In this document: positions 54,919 to 62,921 of the stretch, piece by piece | Layout of the letters: every line of letters begins with the position of its first letter | Position numbering within the stretch: position 1 is the stretch's first letter | Assembly (NCBI RefSeq): GCF_024746835.1 | Contig: NZ_CP080531.1 | Coordinates: 806,001 to 870,000 of the forward strand | DNA from: Mesorhizobium sp. AR02 | GTDB lineage: Bacteria > Pseudomonadota > Alphaproteobacteria > Rhizobiales > Rhizobiaceae | Length of the DNA stretch: 64,000 nucleotides | Direction: 5' to 3' | Program-made: the position numbers and the translations under genes | Notes under the pieces: generated by a model | What the model was told of the DNA's origin: nothing | Database searches by the model: none | The model's input: only the letters and a program-made list of their open reading frames with translations

Positions 54919-55060
54919 CACGGTCAACCCCGTGAACGCCTGCCCTCGTCGCTTCATTTCGGATGATGTGGCGGGGGCAGCAACGGCTGCCGATCTGGCG
55001 GCTTTCGCCTTCGTCGCCGATCCGGTTCTTCGCCCAAAGTTCGCAATCAGGAAGACAAGA

Positions 55061-56134
55061 GTGCCGCCCACAGAAACCAAACCTGCGAAGAAGAGCGCCG
55101 TCGGCGTCAAGGTCCCGCACACGATGACGGAAAGGCTGCTGATCCTTTTGTCCCGCTATCGCGAGGCCAGCATCGCCGTCGTCGCCATCGTGCTCGTCAT
55201 CTATTTCCAGTTCGGCAGCGATGGCGGTTTCCTGTCGCCGCAATTCATGAGCGTGGTGCTGCGCGACACCGGCCGGCTCGGCCTGATCGCCGCCGCCGAG
55301 GTGATGCTGATGATCACCGGCGAGATCGACCTGTCGCTCAGCGCCATCTTCTCGATCGCCCCCTATGTCATGGCGCTGCTGTCGGTCACATATGGCGTGC
55401 CGCTGGCCGTCGGCGCGCTGATCGGCGTGCTGATCGGCATACTGGTCGGCGCCATCAACGGCATCATCACCGTGCGCTTCAAGGTGCCGTCGCTGATCAC
55501 CACCGTCGGCATGCTGTTCTTCCTGCAAGGCATCGTCGTCTCGATCTACAACAGCCAGCCGATCGTGGCGCCGGTCGAGCAACCCTTCAACGCCATCCTC
55601 GGCCAGAGCCTCTACCAGCCGTCGGATACGCTCTTGTCCTGGCACGGCATTACGGCGTTCACGCCCTTCCTGTGGGCGGTGCTGGTCGTGCTGGTGCTGG
55701 CGCTGGTGCTGAACCGCACGACTTTCGGCCTGCACACCATCGCGACTGGAAGCAACATCATCGGCGCCCGCGAGATCGGCGTGCGCACCGACCGCATGAA
55801 GATCTACAATTTCATGATCGCCGGCGGCTGTGCGGCCTTTGCCGGCATCATCAACACCGCCCAGTTCACCTCGGCCGACCCGCAGGCCGGCAGCCCGTTC
55901 CTCACCTTGCAGGCGATCGCGGCCGCGGTCATCGGCGGCACCTCGCTGCTGGGCGGCTCCGGCACCGTCATCGGCGCGCTGATCGGCGCCTTCGTCGTCG
56001 CCTCGCTCAACAACGGCCTGGTGATGATCGGCGCCCAGGCCACCGTATCCGACATCTATCTCGGCGCGGCCATCATCGCCGCGATGATCCTCTCAATCCA
56101 GGTCGACCGCCTGCGCACACGGAGGCGCGTATGA
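55061..56134 (+). CDS. Sugar ABC permease (RbsC/AraH-like)
   Basis: A 357-residue permease with about 8-10 hydrophobic segments (first at residues ~35-52). Characteristic marks are LMITGEIDLSLSAIF, and SLLGGSGTVIGALIG at the end of the permease domain. The GTG start at 55061 has AGGAAGAC ahead; ATG at a later codon is possible. Its stop overlaps the ATPase start (ATGA). A 142-base spacer separates it from the binding-protein gene. Confidence 0.9.
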   Translation: MPPTETKPAKKSAVGVKVPHTMTERLLILLSRYREASIAVVAIVLVIYFQFGSDGGFLSPQFMSVVLRDTGRLGLIAAAEVMLMITGEIDLSLSAIFSIAPYVMALLSVTYGVPLAVGALIGVLIGILVGAINGIITVRFKVPSLITTVGMLFFLQGIVVSIYNSQPIVAPVEQPFNAILGQSLYQPSDTLLSWHGITAFTPFLWAVLVVLVLALVLNRTTFGLHTIATGSNIIGAREIGVRTDRMKIYNFMIAGGCAAFAGIINTAQFTSADPQAGSPFLTLQAIAAAVIGGTSLLGGSGTVIGALIGAFVVASLNNGLVMIGAQATVSDIYLGAAIIAAMILSIQVDRLRTRRRV

Positions 56135-56958
56135 ACACGCAAGATATTCCACCCCTCAGCAAGGATTCGCCCGTCGTGCTGGAGATGTCCAACATCTCCA
56201 AGAGTTTCGGCGCCGTCACCGCCCTCGTCGATGTCTCGATCAAATTACGCCAGGGTGAAGTCCTGGCGCTGGTCGGCGACAATGGTGCCGGCAAGTCGAC
56301 GCTGATCAAGATCCTGTCCGGCTTCCACCAGCCCGATACCGGCACGATCGTCTCGCAAGGCAAGGAGGTGCGTTTCGCCTCGCCGCGCGATGCGCGCGCC
56401 CAAGGCATCGAAACCGTTTATCAGGACCTGGCTCTGATCGGCGACCTCAGCGTCTTCCACAACATGTTTCTGGGCCGCGAGTACCACAAGCGCTTCCTTG
56501 GCCTGAACCTGCTGGACAACAGGAAGATGCGCGAACAGGCCCAGCTCTATCTCGATACGCTCGGCATCTCGATCCCCAGCGTCAACAGCACGGTCGACCT
56601 CCTGTCGGGCGGACAGCGCCAGTGCATCGCGGTCGCCCGCTCGATCTATTCGTCACCCAGGATTCTGGTGCTTGACGAACCGCTGGCGGCACTGGGCGTG
56701 CGTGAGAGCGCGCATGTGCTGGGCCTGATCCAGAATTTGCGCCAGCAGCGCCAGGTCTCGGTGATCCTGATCGTCCACAACTACAACCAGATTTTCGAAG
56801 TCTGCGACCGCATCAACTTCCTGCATTCGGGCGAGGTCGCGCTCGACGCCTCCACGGCCGACACCAGCGAGGAGGAATTGATCCGCATCGTCAAATCGGG
56901 CCTCGGCCGCAAGGCGATCGACGCCGCCGCGGCCGAAGTGCGGCCGGGCCTCGTATGA
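56131..56958 (+). CDS. Sugar ABC transporter ATP-binding protein (single domain)
   Basis: A 275-residue ATPase. It has one nucleotide-binding domain, unlike the ~500-residue double-domain RbsA/XylG. Walker A GDNGAGKST near residue 45, signature LSGGQRQ, Walker B ILVLDEPLAALG (Leu where Thr is usual), and the switch His in IVHNYNQ. It overlaps the permease gene by 4 bases and precedes kdgD by 85. Two copies probably serve one transporter. Confidence 0.9.
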   Translation: MNTQDIPPLSKDSPVVLEMSNISKSFGAVTALVDVSIKLRQGEVLALVGDNGAGKSTLIKILSGFHQPDTGTIVSQGKEVRFASPRDARAQGIETVYQDLALIGDLSVFHNMFLGREYHKRFLGLNLLDNRKMREQAQLYLDTLGISIPSVNSTVDLLSGGQRQCIAVARSIYSSPRILVLDEPLAALGVRESAHVLGLIQNLRQQRQVSVILIVHNYNQIFEVCDRINFLHSGEVALDASTADTSEEELIRIVKSGLGRKAIDAAAAEVRPGLV

Positions 56959-57043
56959 ACCCGCCGTCGGCAAACGCCACCGCCGCCAAAATCCCTGCCG
57001 ACAAGACCATCCACTTGCCGGCTCCCTACATGGAGTGCTTGTT

Positions 57044-57976
57044 TTGACGTTCTCACCCACCGAACTGACCAGATCCCTTGGCCGCGGGCTGCTGTCCTTT
57101 CCGCTGACCTTCTTCGACGATGACGGCGCCTTCAACGAAGCCGGCTATCGCGCCCATGTCGCCAGCCAAGGCGATGCCGGCGCGAGCGGGCTTTTTGCCG
57201 CCGGCGGCACGGGCGAATTCTTTTCGCTGACGCTCGAGGAGTACAAGCGCGTCGTGCGGGCGGCGTCTGACGAGGTGCCCGATCATCTGCCGTTGCTGGC
57301 CGGCGTCGGCTACGGCACGCATATGGCGGTGGAATTCGCCAAGGCCGCTGAAGCCAATGGCGCCGATGGACTGCTGGTGCTGCCGCCCTATTTGGTCAAG
57401 TCCGAGCAGGAAGGCCTGCGCCGCCACTTGACGGCCATCTGCCGTTCGGTCGGCATCGGCGTCATCGCCTACAACAGGGACAATGCGGTGCTGACGCCCG
57501 AGACGCTTGAGCGCCTGGCGCAGGATTGTCCGAACCTGATCGGTCTCAAGGACGGCGTCGGCGACATCGAGCTTCTCACCGCCTTGCGCTACCGCATGGA
57601 CGATCGCCTGATCTTCATCGGCGGCATGCCGACGGCCGAAGTCCATGCCACTGCCGCGGCGGCCATCGGCATGACGACCTATTCGTCGGCGATCTACAAT
57701 TTCGCGCCCGAGATTGCGCTGCGCTTCTTCAATGCGCTGCGCGCCGGGCGCACGACCGAGGTCGGTGATGTCATCCGCTCGTTCTTCCTGCCCTACCTCG
57801 CCATCCGCAACCGGCGCGCCGGCTATGCCGTGTCGATCGTCAAGGCCGGCGCGCGCATTGCCGGGATCGACTGCGGCCCGGTGAGGTCACCGCTTCTGGA
57901 CCTGACTGATGATGAGGAGCGGCAGCTCGCGGCGCTCATGCAGTCCTGCAAAATGCCGGTCGCGGAGCTGGCGTAG
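57044..57976 (+). CDS. kdgD: 5-dehydro-4-deoxyglucarate dehydratase (KdgD-type)
   Basis: A 310-residue member of the DHDPS/NAL aldolase superfamily. GLLSFPLTFFDDDGAFNEAG at the start is typical of KdgD, which makes 2,5-dioxopentanoate from 5-keto-4-deoxyglucarate in oxidative uronate catabolism. The Schiff-base Lys is in IGLKDGVGD and the Tyr in IAYNRD. Start: TTG at 57044, with GGAG 8 bases ahead. It lies in the sugar transporter operon and converges with the GntR gene. The neighbouring uronate dehydrogenase supports the assignment. Confidence 0.87.
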   Translation: MTFSPTELTRSLGRGLLSFPLTFFDDDGAFNEAGYRAHVASQGDAGASGLFAAGGTGEFFSLTLEEYKRVVRAASDEVPDHLPLLAGVGYGTHMAVEFAKAAEANGADGLLVLPPYLVKSEQEGLRRHLTAICRSVGIGVIAYNRDNAVLTPETLERLAQDCPNLIGLKDGVGDIELLTALRYRMDDRLIFIGGMPTAEVHATAAAAIGMTTYSSAIYNFAPEIALRFFNALRAGRTTEVGDVIRSFFLPYLAIRNRRAGYAVSIVKAGARIAGIDCGPVRSPLLDLTDDEERQLAALMQSCKMPVAELA

Positions 57977-58024
57977 GACGGGATGATCTGCGGAAGCGGA
58001 TCGAAGACCGGAGTTGACGGCTTG

Positions 58025-58756
58025 CTACGATCTGGCGTGACCATCGACCATGCGGCGATAGCGTTCCCGCCCGGCTTCGAGATGTTCGCGCAAGGTGAAG
58101 CGGGCGGCTTCGACATTCTGCCGCTCGATGGCCTGATAGATGCGGCGGTGCTCCATCTGGACCTGCTCCAGATAGTGCCGCCGCTGCTCCGGCGTTTCGT
58201 CCCGCGGGCGGATCGATTGGCGAGGAATGACGACAGGTCCGAGAAAATGCATGAAGCGCTCGAAATAGGGATTGCCGGTGGCCGAGGCGATCGCCCGGTG
58301 GAAGGCAAAATCCGGCTCGATGGCGCTCTCTCCCGCTGCGATCGACGCATCGATGGCGTCAAGACAATCGCGCATGCGGGCAAGGTCGTCGTCGCTGCGC
58401 TTCTCGGCGGCGATGCCGGCGGCTTCCTGTTCCACAGCAAGCCGAAGCTGCAGCACGTTCTGGACTTCCGTCAGCGAGTGCAGCTCGTCGGAGACGATGC
58501 GGAACGTGGTGCTGGCCTGATGGTCGGCGACGAACACGCCGGATCCCTGTCGGCTGACGACAAGGCCCTCCGATCGAAGAGAAGCCATGGCTTCGCGGAT
58601 CACCGTGCGGCTGACACCGAATTGCGCGATCAGTTCCTGCTCGGTCGGCAGTTTCTCGCCGCTCGTCAGATGGCCGGCACGTATTTCGCGCGCAAACCAG
58701 TCGGCAACCTGCGCCGTGCGGCTGATCTGCGGGGGAAGGCCAAAGGAACGTTTCAT
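58025..58756 (-). CDS. GntR-family regulator (FadR subfamily)
   Basis: A 243-residue regulator. The winged helix lies in residues 10-80 (VADWFAREIRAGHLTSGEKL, LPTEQELIAQFGVSRTVIRE, GSGVFV) and the FCD domain covers residues 95-240, with DFAFHRAIASATGN and EHRRIYQAIERQN. It converges with kdgD and is divergent from uronate dehydrogenase by 155 bases. It is the likely local repressor of the uronate genes, lifted by a uronate or aldarate. Confidence 0.9.
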   Translation of the reverse strand: MKRSFGLPPQISRTAQVADWFAREIRAGHLTSGEKLPTEQELIAQFGVSRTVIREAMASLRSEGLVVSRQGSGVFVADHQASTTFRIVSDELHSLTEVQNVLQLRLAVEQEAAGIAAEKRSDDDLARMRDCLDAIDASIAAGESAIEPDFAFHRAIASATGNPYFERFMHFLGPVVIPRQSIRPRDETPEQRRHYLEQVQMEHRRIYQAIERQNVEAARFTLREHLEAGRERYRRMVDGHARS

Positions 58757-58807
58757 CGCCACCAAGCAATAAACGAACCGCCGTCCTTGGCAACCCATTA
58801 TTTATAC

Positions 58808-58823
58808 GGTGATATGATGACAT
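58808..58823. promoter_or_regulatory. Possible operator in the GntR/uronate dehydrogenase divergent region
   Basis: GGTGATATGATGACAT lies in an AT-rich part of the 155-base divergent spacer. Its complement has a TGTCAT.ATA.CA pattern that recalls the palindrome at 53760-53773. It is a weak candidate for autoregulation by the GntR protein. Confidence 0.25.
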
Positions 58824-58911
58824 TTGCGACGCGTTTGCCGCGACCAGCCTTCATTCGCCTTGCCAGCTCCGCGCGAACATATCTGCGGCCTCAGCGAAAG
58901 GACAGGGCGTG

Positions 58912-59739
58912 ATGATCCCCGACAAACCGGTGCTGTTGACCGGAGCCTCCGGCACGATTGGACGGCTGCTCTCAGCCCGGCTGGCGGCGCTGGGCTGGAC
59001 CTTGCGGCTCACCGATGTCGTGCCGTTGCCGATCCCGCTGCCGCCAAACGCAAGCTTCACCATCGCCGATCTCGAGGACCAGCGGGCGGTGAACGATCTG
59101 GCGGAGGGTTGCGGCCTGATCCTGCATTTCGGCGGCATCTCCACCGAGCAATCCTTCGAGACCGTGCTTGGCCCCAATTTTCGCGGCACCTACCACGTCT
59201 ACGAGGCGGCGCGCAGCCAGAAGGCGCGCGTGGTCTTCCCGTCTTCGGTGCATGCGGTCGGGCTCTACGAGCGGACGGAAATCCTCGACCAGGACTGCCT
59301 GCTGCGCCCGGACGGCTATTACGGCCTGTCGAAGGCCTATGGCGAGATGCTGGCGCGGCTCTACTTCGACAAGCATGCGGTGGAAAGCGTGCTGATCCGT
59401 ATCGGTTCGGTGTTGCCCGAGGTGCCCGACGAACGCATCCTGTCGACCTGGATATCGCACGACGATTTTGTCCGCCTGATCGAGCGCTGTGCCGAAGCGG
59501 AGCGCGTCGACTGCTCCGTCATCTGGGGCCAGTCCAACAACAGCCGTGGTTTCTGGCGGCACGATGCCCGCAAGAAGATCGGCTGGACGCCGCTCGACAG
59601 TTCCGACAACCAGGCCGAGCGCGTGCGCGGCAAGGTGACGGACAACCCAGTGGTCGAGCGCTACCAGGGCGGCAAGTTCATTTTGGTGGACTACAGCCGC
59701 GATGATTTTCCGCCAAGCGCGATGTTTCCGGCGGAGTGA
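58912..59739 (+). CDS. udh: Uronate dehydrogenase
   Basis: A 275-residue NAD-dependent extended SDR. The marks are LLTGASGTIGRLL near residue 10, ILHFGGIS near 70, PSSVHAVGLYER (catalytic Ser) and YGLSKAYGE (Tyr/Lys). The short uronate dehydrogenase layout, without an epimerase C-terminal domain, and its association with kdgD and a sugar importer make oxidation of glucuronate or galacturonate to the aldarolactone the best reading. The start at 58912 was chosen over an in-frame GTG at 58909. It is divergent from the GntR gene. Confidence 0.86.
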   Translation: MIPDKPVLLTGASGTIGRLLSARLAALGWTLRLTDVVPLPIPLPPNASFTIADLEDQRAVNDLAEGCGLILHFGGISTEQSFETVLGPNFRGTYHVYEAARSQKARVVFPSSVHAVGLYERTEILDQDCLLRPDGYYGLSKAYGEMLARLYFDKHAVESVLIRIGSVLPEVPDERILSTWISHDDFVRLIERCAEAERVDCSVIWGQSNNSRGFWRHDARKKIGWTPLDSSDNQAERVRGKVTDNPVVERYQGGKFILVDYSRDDFPPSAMFPAE

Positions 59740-59771
59740 GGTTGTTGCGCTGTCAGACTATCGCCTATGGC

Positions 59772-59936
59772 GCTCCCCCTCTCCGTCTCGGCTTCGCCGA
59801 GCCACCTCTCCCCCGCTCCCGCGGGGGCGAGGAACCCAAGCCTTTGAAGGCCGCGCCCTCTGCGATTAGCGTTTCCTCGCCCCCATGAAATGGGGGAGAG
59901 GTGGCTCGGGCGAAGCCCGAGACGGAGAGAGGGGGC
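59772..59936. repeat. Long inverted repeat between two convergent genes
   Basis: Two arms of about 63 bases (59772-59834 and 59873-59936), highly GC-rich, are near complements (CCTCTCCGTCTCGG... against ...CCGAGACGGAGAG), with a 38-base centre. It separates the uronate dehydrogenase and GMC genes, both ending here. The RNA from either side would fold into a strong stem, so it probably ends transcription in both directions; it resembles the palindromic intergenic elements common in rhizobial genomes. Confidence 0.8.
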
Positions 59937-59963
59937 TGGCGCGACCGTATGCGATTATCCTAC

Positions 59964-61559
59964 TTACGCCGTCGGCAGCTTCCGCCCCACAATCAGATCT
60001 GCCGCCTTCTCGGCGATCATGATGACGGCGGCGTTGGTGTTCGAAGACACGATGCTCGGCATGACCGAACTGTCGCAGACACGCAGACCCTGAAGGCCGC
60101 GCACACGAAGCTCGGGATCGACGACGCTGTCGGCATCGCCGCCCATGCGGCATGAGCCGACCGGGTGGTAGGCGCTGCGACCGTGTTCGCGGGCGAAGGC
60201 TTCGAGCGCCGCGCGTCCCTGCATTGCCGCGCCCGGAAGGTGCTCGCGGCTGATGTATTTTGAAAAAGCCGGCTGCGACAGGATCTCGCGGCTGATTTCG
60301 ATACCGTCAATGGCGCGCTCCAGATCGTAGCGCTCGGCGAAGGGATTGGGATCGATGATCGGCTTGTCGCGCAAATCCGCCGAGCGCAGCGTGACGCTGC
60401 CGCGCGAACGGGGGCGGACATGGTAGGAATTCAGCGTACAGCCATTGCCGCCGGGCACCGAGCCGATGCCTTCCTCGACGCCGGCGCCGGGCAGGAAATG
60501 GAACTGGATGTCGGGCGTCTTCTCCGCACGGTCGCCCCACCAGAAGCCACCGGCCTCGACGATGTTGGACGCCACCGGCCCCTTGCCGAACAGCGCGTAT
60601 TCCAGGCCGGCGACGGCCTGCCAGCGCTTCTTCTTGTAGCGGTCGATGCCATGCGGCCCGTTGAGCTCGGCGACGACGTCGACATCCATGTGATCATGCA
60701 GGTTCTGGCCGACGGCGGCGAGATCATGGACCACCTCGATGCCATGCTCGCCGAGATGCGCGGCCGGGCCGATGCCGGACAGCATCAACAGCTTCGGCGA
60801 GCCGATGGCGCCAGCGGTGACGATCACCTCGCGCTCGGCGCGCAAGAGTTCGCTACGGCCGTTGGCGATGATCTCGACGCCGATGGCGCGGCCGTTCTCG
60901 ACGACGATGCGGCCGACCGTCGCGTCGGTGCGCAGCCTCAAATTCCTGCGGCCAAGCGCCGGCTTGAGATAGGCGACCGCCGTGCTTGAGCGTTTCCCCT
61001 GACGGGTCGTCGTCTGGTAGAAGCCGGTGCCTGCCTGCTCGCCGGCATTGAAGTCGGCGCGAAAGGGAAGACCCGCCTGCTGCGCCGCCTTGACGAAGAT
61101 GCGGGTCAGCGGATGCGGGGCGCCGCTGGAAACGCCGAGCGGTCCATCGATGCCGTGCTCACGGCCGGCGAAGGTGTCGTTGCCCTCGGAGCGGATGAAA
61201 TAGGGCAGCACCTCGGTGTAACTCCACCCCACGCAGCCATCGTCAGCCGCCCAGCCGTCGTAATCCTGCGGGCAACCACGCGTGAAGACCTGGGCGTTGA
61301 TCGAGGAGCCGCCGCCGAGCACCCGCGCCTGCGGATAGACCATGATGCGGCCGTCGATCGCCTTGCCGGGGGCGGTGTCATAGCCCCAGATCAGCGGTCC
61401 CGACGTCATCTTGAAGAAGCCGACCGGCAGATGGATGTAGCGATCGGTGTCGGGCGGACCGGCCTCGGCCAAGGTGACCGACACGTCCGGATCCTCGCTC
61501 AGCCTGGCGGCCAGAATACAGCCGGCCGAGCCGCCGCCGACGATGATGTAGTCAGACAT
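59964..61559 (-). CDS. GMC-family oxidoreductase (choline dehydrogenase-like)
   Basis: A 531-residue GMC flavoprotein, complete length. FAD motif IIVGGGSAGCILAARLS at residues ~5-21; the first signature VLGGGSSINAQVFTRG; the second signature GAIGSPKLLMLSGIGP; and the active-site His and Asn in YHPVGSCRMG and SSNTNAAVIMIAEKAA. Oxidises primary alcohols or polyols. Start 61559 follows GGGAGTGAG. Divergent from the second sugar transporter by 215 bases, it probably oxidises the imported polyol or sugar. It is the full-length reference for the shortened GMC at 16065-17336. Confidence 0.93.
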   Translation of the reverse strand: MSDYIIVGGGSAGCILAARLSEDPDVSVTLAEAGPPDTDRYIHLPVGFFKMTSGPLIWGYDTAPGKAIDGRIMVYPQARVLGGGSSINAQVFTRGCPQDYDGWAADDGCVGWSYTEVLPYFIRSEGNDTFAGREHGIDGPLGVSSGAPHPLTRIFVKAAQQAGLPFRADFNAGEQAGTGFYQTTTRQGKRSSTAVAYLKPALGRRNLRLRTDATVGRIVVENGRAIGVEIIANGRSELLRAEREVIVTAGAIGSPKLLMLSGIGPAAHLGEHGIEVVHDLAAVGQNLHDHMDVDVVAELNGPHGIDRYKKKRWQAVAGLEYALFGKGPVASNIVEAGGFWWGDRAEKTPDIQFHFLPGAGVEEGIGSVPGGNGCTLNSYHVRPRSRGSVTLRSADLRDKPIIDPNPFAERYDLERAIDGIEISREILSQPAFSKYISREHLPGAAMQGRAALEAFAREHGRSAYHPVGSCRMGGDADSVVDPELRVRGLQGLRVCDSSVMPSIVSSNTNAAVIMIAEKAADLIVGRKLPTA

Positions 61560-61667
61560 TCTCACTCCCTTGGCAGCGCGAAATCAGTGCCCTGCTCTCC
61601 TCCACGCAACGATCTCAAGTCGCTTGTGTCGCGTCAAGAGAAAGGGTATGGTTATCGTGTTGAAGGG

Positions 61668-61678
61668 TTGTCGTACAA
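61668..61678. promoter_or_regulatory. FadR-type GntR operator candidate
   Basis: TTGTCGTACAA fits TNGTNNNACNA, the consensus reported for FadR-subfamily GntR proteins, and is a perfect palindrome apart from its central base. It lies in the divergent region between the GMC gene and the binding-protein gene, 96 bases ahead of the latter. The GntR protein encoded at 58025-58756 is the nearest candidate. Confidence 0.45.
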
Positions 61679-61774
61679 GTGGAGGAGCTTGGCAATCCAT
61701 CGATCGGAGGCCCGGCCGCGCCGTCAGCGCATGCCGCCGGGCGGGAAACAGAATTCAATCGGGAGGTTCGAACA

Positions 61775-62857
61775 ATGAAGGACAAGACAGATTTTACGCT
61801 TACCGGCAGGGTCAACCGCCGGACGCTGATGATGGGCGCCACCGCCGGCGTGGCGGCGCTCGCCATGCCGACTGTATTGCGCGCCGCCGACAAACCGACG
61901 CTGGTGACGTCGATCCGCTCGCTCTCCAACCCCTACCACGCGGTGTGGAAGACGGGTGCGGAGGCCTATGCCAAATGGGCGGGGCTGGAACACGTCACAC
62001 TGGTTTCGGAAGGCAACAGCGAGAAGGGCATTGCCGACATCAAGGCGATGCTGGCCAAGACCGGCGGCAATATGGTGCTGAATTCCGATCCCAATGACAC
62101 GCCGGATGCGCGCCCCATCGTCGAGGCCTGCGCCAAGGCCGGCGCCTATGTCGTGACGCAATGGAACAAGCCGGCGGATCTGCATCCGAAGGACTTCAAC
62201 CCAAACTATGTCTCGCATATCGAGTTCGACGGCATCGCCAGCGGCAAGACCATTGCCGAGATCCTGTTCAAGACTATCGGCGGCAAGGGCGGCATCGTCG
62301 CGCTCGGCGGCCTGATCTCGACCACGGCGGCGATCGAACGCAAGAAGGGGCTCGACGCCGCACTCGCCGCCAATCCCGACATCAAGCTGCTCGACTTCCA
62401 GGTCGCCAACTGGAAATCGACCGAGGCCTTCGACCTGATGGGCAATCTGCTCACCCGCTTCGGCGACGACATCAAGGGCATCTGGGCCGCCAATGACGAT
62501 ATGGGCTCCGGCGCCTTGGAAGCGTTGCGCGCCGAAAACCTTGCCGGCAAGGTGCCGATCGTCGGCGTCGACGGCATCAAGACGGCGGTCGACGCGGTGC
62601 GCACCGGCGAGTTTGCCTGCACCGTCACCTCGGATCCGTTCTGGCAGGGCGGCATGGGACTGGCCATCGGCTACAACGCCAAGATCGGCAAGTTCGACCC
62701 GACCAAGGAGCCGCCGGAACATCGTGAATTCTACGGCAAGGCGGTGCTGATCTCGCACGACAATGTCGAGGAATATTATAAGACCAATGTCGATTCCAAA
62801 CCTGAGATCGACTGGAACGACCTCTGGGGCCGGGTGACCGGAGCGATCCGGACCTGA
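61775..62857 (+). CDS. Sugar ABC transporter substrate-binding protein (RbsB-like)
   Basis: A 360-residue periplasmic sugar-binding protein. The N-terminus VNRRTLMMGATAGVAALAMP looks like a twin-Arg-type signal, with cleavage near VLRAAD at about residue 38. Marks of the family are TSIRSLSNPYHAVWKTGAEA, GIWAANDDMGSGALEAL and PIVGVDGI. Start 61775 follows GGGAGG. First gene of a second sugar transporter. The ligand is unknown; it may be a polyol because the divergent gene is a GMC oxidoreductase. Confidence 0.91.
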   Translation: MKDKTDFTLTGRVNRRTLMMGATAGVAALAMPTVLRAADKPTLVTSIRSLSNPYHAVWKTGAEAYAKWAGLEHVTLVSEGNSEKGIADIKAMLAKTGGNMVLNSDPNDTPDARPIVEACAKAGAYVVTQWNKPADLHPKDFNPNYVSHIEFDGIASGKTIAEILFKTIGGKGGIVALGGLISTTAAIERKKGLDAALAANPDIKLLDFQVANWKSTEAFDLMGNLLTRFGDDIKGIWAANDDMGSGALEALRAENLAGKVPIVGVDGIKTAVDAVRTGEFACTVTSDPFWQGGMGLAIGYNAKIGKFDPTKEPPEHREFYGKAVLISHDNVEEYYKTNVDSKPEIDWNDLWGRVTGAIRT

Positions 62858-62864
62858 CCGCCGG

Positions 62865-62891
62865 GCGGGCCGCTGCTCCCTGGCGGCCCGC
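62865..62891 (+). terminator. Intercistronic hairpin after the sugar-binding protein gene
   Basis: A perfect 9-base stem GCGGGCCGC / GCGGCCCGC with a 9-base loop, followed by TCCCCTTTT. It looks partly like an intrinsic terminator, but the permease start is only 30 bases on, so it probably acts as attenuator or RNA protector. Confidence 0.55.
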
Positions 62892-62921
62892 TCCCCTTTT
62901 CAGCAGACGGGAAGCGGTTTC

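Noticed and set aside
62865..62891. An intrinsic terminator ending the operon
   Set aside because: The permease gene begins 30 bases on, the T run is interrupted, and similar stems occur after other binding-protein genes; attenuation or RNA protection is more likely.
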